Source: CAVYXZ01 sp965223835 (lineage in GTDB: Bacteria > Chloroflexota > Anaerolineae > Aggregatilineales > Phototrophicaceae). From it: 64,000 nucleotides of DNA. The position numbers were made by a program, and so were the translations under genes. The notes under the pieces are model-generated. The model was given only the letters and a program-made list of their open reading frames with translations, had not been told where the DNA came from and searched no databases. Numbering within the stretch: position 1 is the stretch's first letter; each line of letters starts with the position of its first letter. Shown piece by piece: positions 26,598-35,216 of the stretch. The DNA lies in contig OZ245023.1 in assembly GCA_965223835.1 (NCBI GenBank), forward strand, positions 124,001 through 188,000, read 5' to 3'.

Positions 26598-26664
26598 ACC
26601 TCACCCCTCCTTACCTGCAGTAATTCCTCCCCTCTCCAAATTGGAGAGGGGTTGGGGGTGAGGT
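26598..26664. repeat. Dispersed double-palindrome repeat, copy 4
   Basis: ACCTCACCCC and GGGGGTGAGGT arms enclose TCCTTACCTGCAGTAATTC and the CCCCTCTCC/GGAGAGGGG stem. Copy 8 at 40172 carries nearly the same spacer in the opposite orientation. It lies between the CUT2 operon and the next oxidoreductase gene. Confidence 0.88.
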
Positions 26665-26764
26665 TGGGTGAAAATGGAATCATTTCAAAATATCGCATGT
26701 ATTTCTTATCTACAAAACCCCTTATTTTCCAGGCGAATTTACAAGTTGTTTGGAGACAAATCAC

Positions 26765-27955
26765 ATGCGTAAGATAACAATGTTGGGTACCGGCTTGATC
26801 GGCATGTTTTACACGATGGCGCTGCACGGGCAACGCAGCCGCGATCAGGTGGGCATGGTCTATTCACGGCGCGAGGAACGGGCTAAGGCCTTCGCCGCCG
26901 AGTGGAATATCCCACGCTGGAGCACCGATCTCAAAGCGGCGATCAACGACCCCGAAACGGATGTCGTCGTCATCGGTCTGCCGAATAATCAGCACGAGGA
27001 AGCGGCGTTGCTGGCGGTCGAGGCGGGCAAGTCGATTCTGTGTACCAAGCCACTGGCGCGGAATGCTGCCGAAGCCAAACGGATTCTGGATGCGGTGGAA
27101 GGCGCGGGCCTGTTTCATGGCTATCTGGAAGATCTGGTGTATACGCCCAAGACGCTCAAGGCGGTCAGGTCCGTGCAGAACGGTGCGCTGGGACAGGTGC
27201 TGTGGGCGCGGTCCCGCGAGACACACCCCGGCCCGCACAGCGACTGGTTCTGGGACAAAGAGATGTCCGGCGGTGGCGCGATCATTGATCTGGGCTGCCA
27301 CTGCATCGAGATCAGCCGCAATTACATCGGCAAGGATGTGCGCCCGGTGGAGGTCATGTGCTGGGCCGATACGCAGGTTCACCCGATTGACGCTGAAGAC
27401 AACGCCGTCGGTCTGGTGCGCTATGCTAATGGCGCGATTGGTCAGTTCGAGGTGAGCTGGGCCTTCCGCGGTGGCATGGACCTGCGCGACGAAGTATCTG
27501 GCACCGAGGGCACCATCTGGACCAATCACTGGCTGCGCACCGGCTACGAGATGTTCACCGCCGTTGGCGAGGGCGGTTATGTCGCCGAGAAAGCCGAGAC
27601 TGACACTGGCTGGTTGTTCCCGGTCGGCGATGAAGTTGGCGAACTGGGCTACATCGACATGTTCACCGACATGTTCAACGCTATCGAAAATGGCACGCAA
27701 CCAATGGAAGACTTCTATGATGGCTACATCGTCAACTGCATCATGGACGCGGCCTACAAATCCGCCGAGACCAAACAGTGGGAACCGGTCATCATCGACG
27801 ATTGGCGCGGCTCCGACGATGCGACGGCGGGCGTGCAGTTCAAAGATTACGACGCCGACCACTTCCTCATCAAAGAGGAGGTCATGCCCGACGGCAGCAC
27901 CAAAGTCATCCTCAAAGAGAAAGCCAGCGGCAAAATCATCCAGCGCGTGGAATAA
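26765..27955 (+). CDS. Gfo/Idh/MocA family oxidoreductase
   Basis: This 396-residue NAD(P)-dependent sugar oxidoreductase has Rossmann motif GTGLIGMFYTMAL, VVIGLPNNQHEEAAL and TKPLARN (catalytic lysine). GGGAIIDLGCHCIEISRN holds the substrate-site histidine. The ATG at 26765 follows GGAG by nine bases; a TTG at 26750 is less likely. Its place 290 bases after the CUT2 importer suggests that it acts on the imported sugar. A bidirectional hairpin follows at 27987. Confidence 0.9.
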   Translation: MRKITMLGTGLIGMFYTMALHGQRSRDQVGMVYSRREERAKAFAAEWNIPRWSTDLKAAINDPETDVVVIGLPNNQHEEAALLAVEAGKSILCTKPLARNAAEAKRILDAVEGAGLFHGYLEDLVYTPKTLKAVRSVQNGALGQVLWARSRETHPGPHSDWFWDKEMSGGGAIIDLGCHCIEISRNYIGKDVRPVEVMCWADTQVHPIDAEDNAVGLVRYANGAIGQFEVSWAFRGGMDLRDEVSGTEGTIWTNHWLRTGYEMFTAVGEGGYVAEKAETDTGWLFPVGDEVGELGYIDMFTDMFNAIENGTQPMEDFYDGYIVNCIMDAAYKSAETKQWEPVIIDDWRGSDDATAGVQFKDYDADHFLIKEEVMPDGSTKVILKEKASGKIIQRVE

Positions 27956-27986
27956 GCTCCGTTGAGGGGATTTATTGTATGTCTTA

Positions 27987-28008
27987 GGGACGGGCTATTG
28001 TCCGTCCC
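27987..28008. terminator. Bidirectional hairpin terminator candidate
   Basis: GGGACGG (27987-27993) pairs with CCGTCCC (28002-28008) around an eight-base loop. It lies in the 67-base gap between the convergent oxidoreductase and hypothetical genes. The T tract is short (TAATTT). Confidence 0.55.
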
Positions 28009-28022
28009 AGTAATTTCCCTGA

Positions 28023-29240
28023 CTAAAGCAGCGCACGTAAAGCTTTGCGATCATCGGGCAATCCATAGTAATGTGAGAACAGATTCGTAGGATGTTCCCA
28101 GAATGGATCACAATTCACAATAAATGCCAACACGGTCCGTTTGCTCTGGTTGCGTCGAATTTCTTGCCGGTTACGATCCGTTTGATAATGGTGATATAGA
28201 ATAGGCTCCCCCACTTTGACCTTAATTGCATCGTGATAGGTATTCCAGAAAAGGCTGCTGCTTGGATGATAAGCGGGCAAAAACGCATAGCGCATCAATT
28301 CACGGCAGTGACGATGGGCCTCAATTGGCGTGAGGTCGATACGCTTGATCAGTTCAAACCAGAAGAATGGCTCAGCCTGATTGTACGTGACTCCGCGCAA
28401 TAGATCGAAAACGTGCACATCAAACGGTAATGCTCCACGCACTAACCATCTATATTCCTCTGTGGCGATTAATTGGAATATCTCCGCCACGTCTGAATTG
28501 AGACAGTCCACCATATTATTAAGGACGATTTCGGGAATGGCATCGCGGTTTTCGGAACGAATTGGATGACAGTGCAGGCGTCCAAGTGTAGCTGTAAAGC
28601 GTAACAAGTCGTTCTCAGACAGCATCCACTGATAGAGTTGCTCGACAGATGAGTTCGTAAGTTTCCAATCGCGCTTCGCGAATAACGCATAATACCAGAT
28701 CGCAAGGGCCTGCACCCACATATTATTGGTTGTTTCAAAACAGGGGACAAGCTGTGGCAAAATCTCAGTGTATTCATCGGCCAGCCACTGCAAGACAGCA
28801 AAACCTGCCAGGCGTGTCGCGTCGTCATCAGCAGTGAGAAGCTCACAAAAATAAGCAGTGTGATCGGCAACAGCATCATAAATAGCGGCACGCTGTCTAA
28901 GTGTATCCGTGAAGCTGGTTGGCAGAAATAGACTGCCAAAATCCAGTTTTGCAGCCCAAATCACATCAAATAGCGTGCCAATCACAAAGCAGTATTGGAT
29001 CCTGGTTTCAGCATAAGGAGTATGTTGGCACATCCACACAATATACGGCATCACAAACTCAACTGCTGGCTCGACAGGATGTGAGTTTTGAATGTCGAGG
29101 TACATTCTTTGCAGGCATTCGCTGAATTCAGCCTGATTTTCGGCAGCGTTCAATTCAAGTAGTGCTTCGGCTAGATTGCCGCCAAACAAAATCGGATCGT
29201 AGTCTTCATTCCAATTGATTGCTTTAAGCTTTTCAAGCAT
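28023..29240 (-). CDS. Hypothetical protein, probably alpha-helical repeat
   Basis: This 405-residue protein has no motif I can name. It is almost wholly helical, with repeated Leu/Trp/Tyr pairs (AGFAVLQWLADEYTEILPQLVPCF, WVQALAIWYYALFAKRDWKL) like HEAT-type scaffolds. GAGGA lies eight bases before the ATG, which supports a real gene. Base composition looks AT-richer than that of the sugar genes next to it, so it may have been acquired. A structure prediction would show whether it is a HEAT/ARM protein. Confidence 0.65.
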   Translation of the reverse strand: MLEKLKAINWNEDYDPILFGGNLAEALLELNAAENQAEFSECLQRMYLDIQNSHPVEPAVEFVMPYIVWMCQHTPYAETRIQYCFVIGTLFDVIWAAKLDFGSLFLPTSFTDTLRQRAAIYDAVADHTAYFCELLTADDDATRLAGFAVLQWLADEYTEILPQLVPCFETTNNMWVQALAIWYYALFAKRDWKLTNSSVEQLYQWMLSENDLLRFTATLGRLHCHPIRSENRDAIPEIVLNNMVDCLNSDVAEIFQLIATEEYRWLVRGALPFDVHVFDLLRGVTYNQAEPFFWFELIKRIDLTPIEAHRHCRELMRYAFLPAYHPSSSLFWNTYHDAIKVKVGEPILYHHYQTDRNRQEIRRNQSKRTVLAFIVNCDPFWEHPTNLFSHYYGLPDDRKALRALL

Positions 29241-29332
29241 GTGGTATTCCTCACAGCAAGTTGCTGGACTGGCGATTCAGGTAACGTGGTGTAACGGTCT
29301 TCTTCGCTTCCCTGGCTTAAGTGACTATTTTG

Positions 29333-29397
29333 CTCCCCCTCTCTATCGCAATGGATAGAGCTGCGAAGCGTCCCCGTGGGAGGCCGGGGAGTGAGGT
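29333..29397. repeat. Dispersed palindrome repeat, divergent copy 5
   Basis: It has CTCCCCCTCTCTATC-GCAATG-GATAGAG as its inner stem and ends in GGCCGGGGAGTGAGGTG. The spacer differs from other copies (CTGCGAAGCGTCCCCGTGGGA). Confidence 0.6.
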
Positions 29398-29457
29398 GAA
29401 AACGGAACATACGTACACCTTTATTGGCGATTTTCTGCTAAGCTGTTAGCATGAAAT

Positions 29458-29488
29458 CTTTGCGTCCTTTGCCTCTTTGCGCCTTTGC
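29458..29488. repeat. CTTTGC short tandem element
   Basis: Four imperfect units CTTTGCG, TCCTTTGC, CTCTTTGCG and CCTTTGC follow one another. Similar CTTTGCG strings recur in intergenic regions of several bacterial phyla; the function is unknown. Confidence 0.6.
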
Positions 29489-29569
29489 ATTGAGTCGTCT
29501 CCCGCCGTTCGTGGCGACAATTGAGGGGAAAATATTGCCGCCGCCACCCCCTCTCCTCTGCCGCCGCCG

Positions 29570-30235
29570 CTAAACCATCAATGCTTCCAGCGCCGCTCGA
29601 TTCAGAATCTGCACCTGCGGATAACCAGCGCTGATCGTCCCGGCTTCGACCAGGTCGCGGAGGACCCGGTTGAGATGGCGCGGCGTGGTGCCCAACAGCG
29701 AGGCCAGGTCTTCTTTGCCGGGGAGAGTCACCGCACCGGCATCGTTCGTCGGTTGCGCCAGCAGATACACCGCCAGCCGATTGCTGACCGGCAGCACCTG
29801 GTTCATTTGCAGGGCGTTGGTCTTGTACAGCTTCTCGCGCAGTTGGTCGATCAGGAAGCGCAAAAAACGCGGGTCATCTGTGCCATAGCGTTCAACCACT
29901 TGACTGGTGATGCCCAGCATAGTCGTGTCCTGCGTGGCGATGACGTTACTTTTCACCGGTTCCGCGCTCAAAATCTCCATATCGCCAATCGCAGCGAACG
30001 GTTCGGATAGCGCGATAACGGCCAGCTTGCCATTTAGATGATAGTGGCTGCATTGCACCTGCCCCTTCACCAGGAAGTAGAAGTAATGTTGCTCATCCTG
30101 CTCGATGTAGATGTTGGAATACGCCGGAAAATGAAACGGTTGCAGGTGACGCAACAGGTCATCATTGAGGAAGCGCGTCATGCCAAACCGCGTAATATAC
30201 TGCTCTATCGTTGTCTCGGAACGGATGACGCGCAT
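29570..30235 (-). CDS. CRP/FNR family regulator (YeiL-like)
   Basis: From the ATG at 30235 the protein has 221 residues, near the 219 of E. coli YeiL. A cyclic-nucleotide-binding-type beta barrel occupies residues 20-120 (YIEQDEQHYFYFLVKGQVQCSHY). The C-terminal winged helix contains KEDLASLLGTTPRHLNRVLRDLVEAGTI. AGGA lies 11 bases upstream of this start; a longer frame from 30328 is possible. It has no FNR-type N-terminal cysteines. The effector is unknown. It is divergent from the small gene at 30361. Confidence 0.85.
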   Translation of the reverse strand: MRVIRSETTIEQYITRFGMTRFLNDDLLRHLQPFHFPAYSNIYIEQDEQHYFYFLVKGQVQCSHYHLNGKLAVIALSEPFAAIGDMEILSAEPVKSNVIATQDTTMLGITSQVVERYGTDDPRFLRFLIDQLREKLYKTNALQMNQVLPVSNRLAVYLLAQPTNDAGAVTLPGKEDLASLLGTTPRHLNRVLRDLVEAGTISAGYPQVQILNRAALEALMV

Positions 30236-30360
30236 GATGAATCCTGATCTGCTTTCAAGCTGATTCCATTCTACCGCATTTGTGTCTGCGGTTGAGGACA
30301 TATGTCCTTGAGGCCCCTTACGCATCATTGTACGCTGGTGGTCATTGAAACGAAAAAGGG

Positions 30361-30573
30361 ATGAACACCATGTTATTCAAAGCACGAACGCGGGAAAAAT
30401 CCAATCCGCACATCATACCCGTTGCCAGGCCTCAGATTACGACGCACCGAAATGATAAGGGCGATACTTTATCTGCGGACGAACTACGGCTGCAGATGTA
30501 CGAGCGAATTGCACAGGGCAATGCCCTTGCCGAAGCTGAAGATCAGGCGCAGCGGCTGTGGTCTAAGCGATGA
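30361..30573 (+). CDS. Small hypothetical protein
   Basis: This 70-residue basic and acidic protein (KARTREKSNPHIIP, then a helix ADELRLQMYERIAQGNALAEAEDQAQRLW) has no recognised domain. AAAAAGGG lies just before the ATG and fits best with the second in-frame ATG at 30370. It is divergent from the CRP-family regulator and may be its target. A palindromic repeat follows 15 bases after the stop. Confidence 0.45.
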   Translation: MNTMLFKARTREKSNPHIIPVARPQITTHRNDKGDTLSADELRLQMYERIAQGNALAEAEDQAQRLWSKR

Positions 30574-30587
30574 TGGCAGCAGTTTTT

Positions 30588-30631
30588 AGCCCCGCTCCCT
30601 TGAGTTCGGGGAAAGGGGTTGGGGGTGAGGT
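30588..30631. repeat. Dispersed palindrome repeat, short copy 6
   Basis: A shortened copy: CCCCGCTCCC-TTGAG-TTCGGGGAAAGGGG followed by TTGGGGGTGAGGT. It lies between convergent genes and may serve as a terminator. Confidence 0.7.
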
Positions 30632-30634
30632 AAA

Positions 30635-32134
30635 TTAAATTCCCCGCAATAATCGTTCCGCCTCCTGATGCAGCACGGCGATAAACTCCTGGAAGAGCAG
30701 TCGGGCTTGTTCGGGTGAGGCGCCAATCGCGGTGATCCCGACGCGGCCCAGTTCGCTGATGTCACTAATCAGATGCATGACCACGCCGGTCTGGGTAGCA
30801 TGATTGAAATGCAGTTGCCGGGAACTCACAATATCAAACAGGTGATCCGTCGTGAACAGGCGGAAGTTCTCGGCTTCAACATGATCGCTGGCGATATAGT
30901 AGCGGGGCTGGCCTTTGCCCGTCAAGAAGACACCACTCGTCGGATCATAATGTCCATCCGTGAGGTATTGCAGAATCAGGAACGGCGCGGTCGTACCGCC
31001 CTTGCGTAAATTGATCTCGATTGCATAACTTTCCCACTCGCCCGCTGTGTTTTGTACGACGACGAAATCCACCGCAAAGCGCCCCAGGATTCCCTCTTTT
31101 GCCAGTCGCTTGCCGATTGTGATGGCATCCTGGATGATGATTCCGCTGTATTGCGGATTGGCGGGAAAGATCGCGCCCAGGTAGGTTTGTCCGCTCGGAC
31201 CGCCCAGCATCTGGTCATGGGTAGACAGCAATTCGACCTCACCCAATGGCGTCAGGCGCAGTTGCACGCTGGGGCTTTGCATGTTGGCTCCAGCAATAAA
31301 CTCCTCGACAATCGCGCCTTCGCTGTCGATTTGCTCAGCATACGACTCGTCATCGTCGTGCGCCAGCTTCTCGATTTGTTGGCGAATAATCTGAACGGCA
31401 TCTGGCGAGTCGCGGGTCAGCACATCCAACAAGATATTGCCCAGGCCGGCGACGCCTTCGTTGAGCTTGACCACGACTTGCTTGATGGTTGGCCGTTGTG
31501 CCTGAAGCCGCTGGATCGCGGCGATGACTGCATCCACGCTGTACAGGTCTTCAACGCCCAGTGGATGGTGGATATCCTCATCGGCGAAGATCTGGCGACA
31601 ACCGCTTTTGGTGCCAAAGCCGAAGAATCGCGGGTCGGCGGCATACATCGGCACGCCCAGTTGCAACGCCAGCTCGCGTTCCAAGTCGGTCGTATTAAAC
31701 GGGACCATGTGGGCGTTATTGAGGTCGGGAATAAGTGCCTGAATCTGGCGAATGAGATGCGGACGCGCCAGCAATTTTTCCGATAGCGGACTCGGCGACC
31801 CATCTTCCGGTGTCACCAGCTTGAGGCGTTTGCGTGCGTGCGAACTGATGCTGCCGGGAATGAGTTCAAGGTAGTAGTCAAGAATCGCTGCTGGAATCGG
31901 TTGCGATGTGACGTAGACCAGGTGTAGGTTGGGCTGGCGCAGCAAAAAGAGCATAAACAACATCCGTTCCTCATAGGCTTGCAGCGCCGATACCGCAAAG
32001 TCAATGTCAACAGTCAGCGATGGAATGACGATCACGGTATGCTGCCCTTCTTGACCGTCATCCAAACCAGAGCCGATCTGTTGCCACATATCGACCAGCT
32101 TGCGTTGCAGTTGGTCAAAGTCCGTCATCGCCAA
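30635..32134 (-). CDS. PGM1-related peptide ligase (ATP-grasp)
   Basis: This 499-residue protein has a pre-ATP-grasp N-terminal domain (1-150), an ATP-grasp core with KQVVVKLNEGVAGLGNILLD and the KSGCRQIF element, and a C-terminal PGM1-like domain (YAIEINLRKGGTTAPFLILQYLTDGHYD). The family is named after the pheganomycin ligase of Streptomyces, which joins a non-ribosomal acyl unit to a ribosomal peptide using ATP. EINLRKGGTT is the metal-binding end of the ATP-grasp site. No peptide substrate gene is obvious nearby apart from the 70-residue protein at 30361. Function here is open. Confidence 0.8.
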   Translation of the reverse strand: MAMTDFDQLQRKLVDMWQQIGSGLDDGQEGQHTVIVIPSLTVDIDFAVSALQAYEERMLFMLFLLRQPNLHLVYVTSQPIPAAILDYYLELIPGSISSHARKRLKLVTPEDGSPSPLSEKLLARPHLIRQIQALIPDLNNAHMVPFNTTDLERELALQLGVPMYAADPRFFGFGTKSGCRQIFADEDIHHPLGVEDLYSVDAVIAAIQRLQAQRPTIKQVVVKLNEGVAGLGNILLDVLTRDSPDAVQIIRQQIEKLAHDDDESYAEQIDSEGAIVEEFIAGANMQSPSVQLRLTPLGEVELLSTHDQMLGGPSGQTYLGAIFPANPQYSGIIIQDAITIGKRLAKEGILGRFAVDFVVVQNTAGEWESYAIEINLRKGGTTAPFLILQYLTDGHYDPTSGVFLTGKGQPRYYIASDHVEAENFRLFTTDHLFDIVSSRQLHFNHATQTGVVMHLISDISELGRVGITAIGASPEQARLLFQEFIAVLHQEAERLLRGI

Positions 32135-32290
32135 ATTTTGCGCCCCACCATATCGGTTCTTCGTTTAATTATAGGTGGAGTATAGAATAAGACCAATTAA
32201 TTTTTCCTTGCCAGAAGCTGCCCCATACAGGCGGGACAAGCCTCTTTATTCATCTTTTGTTGGTTAGGAATAGTCGATGCCATAGAAAAT

Positions 32291-32319
32291 TTAACCTGGC
32301 GGTAATTCTATGATATAAT
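32291..32319 (+). promoter_or_regulatory. Probable promoter of the toxin-like gene
   Basis: TTAACC at 32291-32296 and a perfect TATAAT at 32314-32319 are spaced by 17 bases. RNA would start near 32326, leaving a leader of about 17 bases before the TTG at 32343. The -35 box matches 4 of 6. Confidence 0.45.
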
Positions 32320-32342
32320 CTTGAACTAAATACTATGTTATT

Positions 32343-35144
32343 TTGACAAAAAATCCGAGAGACGCCTGTATTTTGGTACGCAAAAATACTTATTTTCGGC
32401 ACCAAAGAAGACCATCGGCCAGGGAAGGTCATTCTCCTCCGGTTGTTCGCGGACAAAATGTTGTTTTGGGCTTACAGCGGATCATAGGTAATCAGGCGGT
32501 ACGGCAGTATTATATTGAGGATCATCCCCCGCCCAATCCGAAGACCCCTGATAGCAAACATTGGGATCACCTCCCATCACTTCCCGGTGTTCATCAGCCG
32601 AATGAAGTACCACCAACTGCTATGACTGCCAGTATAGTTGCGCGGCAAGCGGTCAACGATTCCCCAGCATCACCGCTGATGCCCTCGGTACTGAATCTGG
32701 CAGGTCGCTTTGAAAGATTATCTCAGCAACTTGACGAACACCTTGACCAGTATCAGGCTGGCATTGATGATCTCAATGTCAGTCAGGTTTCCTCAGCAGC
32801 CACGATGCTCGAAGTTGATATTGCGCTCATTATGCAACATGAGAAGGAGCTTAATGAAGCCCCTGAAAAAGAATCAGCAGAAATGGTCCATGCGCGAGCC
32901 GCCCATCAGACGTTGGGAAAGCGCTTCAAAAAGACATTGGGCATTCGTGTGAGCTTACAGCAGTTTCAGGGTGAATCAGTTGCCGGCAACTATTCCAGCG
33001 GATTCTGGGGGCGCGACGCGATCGATTTTTTGCAATTGGAAACTGTCAAAAATTTACAGGTGATCCGCGATACCCTAAAAATGGTCGAACTGGCCCAGTC
33101 TGAGACTAAACTTTCGAAAGGTCAGTTGATAAGGCTGTTTAAGTTGTTTGACACCGCCAGTGGCCGGCCAGTAAATGTGCAATTCAAGGTTGCCGTCCTT
33201 AAGAAGCTTAGTTTGTGGGACCGATTGTTGGATTCCGATTGGTTATTCAGGCAGATGTTCATCAAATTGAATGAAAAAGCCCATGCAAATGCGGCGGACT
33301 TTGGCTCAATGACTGATGTCGGTAACTTCAGCCTGGAAAAAGCCGATGACAAATTAACTTACAAATATGCTCAGTACGCGTCGCCAATTTACAAAGATTA
33401 CGTCAGCGACGAAAATGCATTGTCGGTTGCGAAAATGATCGCGTCGGCACCTCGGTCGGGCCGTGAAGCTATATTAAAGAAGTTGGAAAAACGGGGACAA
33501 TTAGACAAATTGTTAGAGAATCTCCCCTGGAAAGTTGTTGAACAATTTCATGATTCGATCATTGATTATGATTTGCGAGAAAAACTGTACAAGCGGTTTA
33601 AAGATGAGGGTGGCGGTAAATCTTTGAACAAAATGTACACCGAAACTGCCGATGAATATGCTGAAGAAGGCAGCTGGATCAAGGCCGGGGCTGTCGAGAC
33701 AGGCCGTCGGTTGCATAATATTCTGACCTTCGGCTTTCTGGATAGTTATAGTGAGGCTTACGATTTACGCGAAGCTGGTCTCATTACCGATGAAGCATTA
33801 TTCAACACGGGGGTGTTGGCTGCCGTGCGCGCCGCAGCCGGCCTCGCCGCTGGACCGTTGTTAGGCAAACTAGGACAGGGCCTTGGGGTGGGCGCCGGGG
33901 CGTTGGCGAAGCTGTCACCCGAAGGCGCAAAATTATTGGGCGCGGTTACGGGGGGAGCAGCAGCCGGGGCAGGCACCCAGCTGACGACTGATTTGTACAA
34001 TATGGCCTTTATGGGCCAAGAGGAATTTTCACCGGGTTCCAGTTATATAACGGCAGCGGGCGTTGGCGGCGCGCTGGGCGGCCTCAGCGGCTTAAGAGCA
34101 CGCGCACAAACACCACAAAATCCACATCCTGGAGATCCAAATTGGGCTAAAAATCCCCGCGTAATCCAGGGCGAAGGTGGATCAAGCTCAGCCCAGCCAC
34201 AACCAAAAATTACAAATGATGTCGGTGCATCGGGCACAGTAAACCAGGGACCCTATATGGGGCCGGGAAATGAAGCGTTAAAACTAAATTCACAGCCGGC
34301 ACCAGTCATTGCTACCCCCAAATCCCACCTGACATCTGTGCCCGAATCAGCGCCAGTACAGTTGCCAAAATCAGGAGCAGGTGGTCTGAGTAGTGGCCTT
34401 CAGGCACTGATCGGTATGTTGGGTCAGGTGCTGGGTCAATCACCCGGTCAAGCTACCAATCCAGAGACAGACAGAGACAAGCCGGAGCAAGACGAGGATG
34501 ACAACCGATCACCAGAGATTATCCTCAACTTGCCGTCGCAGAAAGCACCCTATCTCAGTTGGTATCGAAGCCTGATAGGAACACTCGTCCACCAAAAGAA
34601 TTCACCCCGTCCTAATGATCAAGCTGATCGCTGGCGGTCTGAGATGAAGGGATTGGTTTCGCGCCAACACCTTGCTCGACTGGCTGAGTTGGGCATCGAA
34701 GTCCACGAAAATTGTATCACAGTCCCGAATTGGTCAAAGCAACGGGATGAAGTGCGAATGACGGTTGACCACATGATCGAGGTCCAGGTTGTCCCAAACA
34801 ATCGGATGCAAGAATTTCATAATATCGGCAACTGGGAATTGCTGGACGAGAGCAGTAATTCAAGTAGTGGCCCTAAGCTCCAAAGCAATATTGCAGCTGA
34901 ACGTAAACGGCTTGTCAGGGAGACCGGTGACGTAACCTGGCTGGAGAAGCCGCTTCATTTTACCAAAGTCGAAGCGCAACCCGGTCCCCATGGACAACGC
35001 TGGACAGCCGAAGAGATCATGGATGGCGATCATTTCGATGTCTTAATCGAGCATTTGGAAGATAGAGATCGACTTGGTCCTTCAAAACCAGACAAATATG
35101 GACACTGTATTCGCCCCAAAAACCGCCGTAAGGGGAAAAAATAG
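32343..35144 (+). CDS. Putative eCIS-associated polymorphic toxin with HNH-like C-terminal nuclease domain
   Basis: This 933-residue protein has no secretion signal. Residues 44-57 (LQRIIGNQAVRQYY) match the LQR-IGNQAV motif found near the N-terminus of many cargo proteins of extracellular contractile injection systems, often with DUF4157. A helical region (about 100-480) follows, then a Gly/Ala-rich hydrophobic region (about 488-590), then a Pro/Gln-rich linker (about 595-735). The C-terminal ~180 residues carry D809-H810-x-x-E813-V-Q and NWELLDESSNSSSG (830-843), an HNH-like nuclease pattern seen at the ends of DUF4157-type proteins. The start is a TTG with no ribosome site, so the N-terminus is uncertain. 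No immunity gene or eCIS structural gene is adjacent. Base composition is AT-richer than the neighbours. Confidence 0.75.
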   Translation: MTKNPRDACILVRKNTYFRHQRRPSAREGHSPPVVRGQNVVLGLQRIIGNQAVRQYYIEDHPPPNPKTPDSKHWDHLPSLPGVHQPNEVPPTAMTASIVARQAVNDSPASPLMPSVLNLAGRFERLSQQLDEHLDQYQAGIDDLNVSQVSSAATMLEVDIALIMQHEKELNEAPEKESAEMVHARAAHQTLGKRFKKTLGIRVSLQQFQGESVAGNYSSGFWGRDAIDFLQLETVKNLQVIRDTLKMVELAQSETKLSKGQLIRLFKLFDTASGRPVNVQFKVAVLKKLSLWDRLLDSDWLFRQMFIKLNEKAHANAADFGSMTDVGNFSLEKADDKLTYKYAQYASPIYKDYVSDENALSVAKMIASAPRSGREAILKKLEKRGQLDKLLENLPWKVVEQFHDSIIDYDLREKLYKRFKDEGGGKSLNKMYTETADEYAEEGSWIKAGAVETGRRLHNILTFGFLDSYSEAYDLREAGLITDEALFNTGVLAAVRAAAGLAAGPLLGKLGQGLGVGAGALAKLSPEGAKLLGAVTGGAAAGAGTQLTTDLYNMAFMGQEEFSPGSSYITAAGVGGALGGLSGLRARAQTPQNPHPGDPNWAKNPRVIQGEGGSSSAQPQPKITNDVGASGTVNQGPYMGPGNEALKLNSQPAPVIATPKSHLTSVPESAPVQLPKSGAGGLSSGLQALIGMLGQVLGQSPGQATNPETDRDKPEQDEDDNRSPEIILNLPSQKAPYLSWYRSLIGTLVHQKNSPRPNDQADRWRSEMKGLVSRQHLARLAELGIEVHENCITVPNWSKQRDEVRMTVDHMIEVQVVPNNRMQEFHNIGNWELLDESSNSSSGPKLQSNIAAERKRLVRETGDVTWLEKPLHFTKVEAQPGPHGQRWTAEEIMDGDHFDVLIEHLEDRDRLGPSKPDKYGHCIRPKNRRKGKK

Positions 35145-35216
35145 CACCACTGGCGACGGTCTTTTCGATTGCATTTATCGCCTATTTTGTGTTCACTGCG
35201 CCGCCACCAGTTCGCT

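Larger units (their letters stand above)
29241..29569. other. Intergenic region with two repeat types
   Basis: This 329-base stretch has no gene. It holds a diverged copy of the C+T/G+A repeat (29333-29397) and a CTTTGC-rich tandem element (29458-29488). Confidence 0.6.

Noticed and set aside
26864..27862. A 332-residue minus-strand frame opposite a Gfo/Idh/MocA gene
   Set aside because: It is a shadow of the oxidoreductase gene and shows no motif or ribosome site.
32343..35144. Prophage tail or tape-measure protein
   Set aside because: The Gly/Ala-rich middle is suggestive, but no other phage genes, integrase or attachment sites are near, and the two end motifs fit an effector better.
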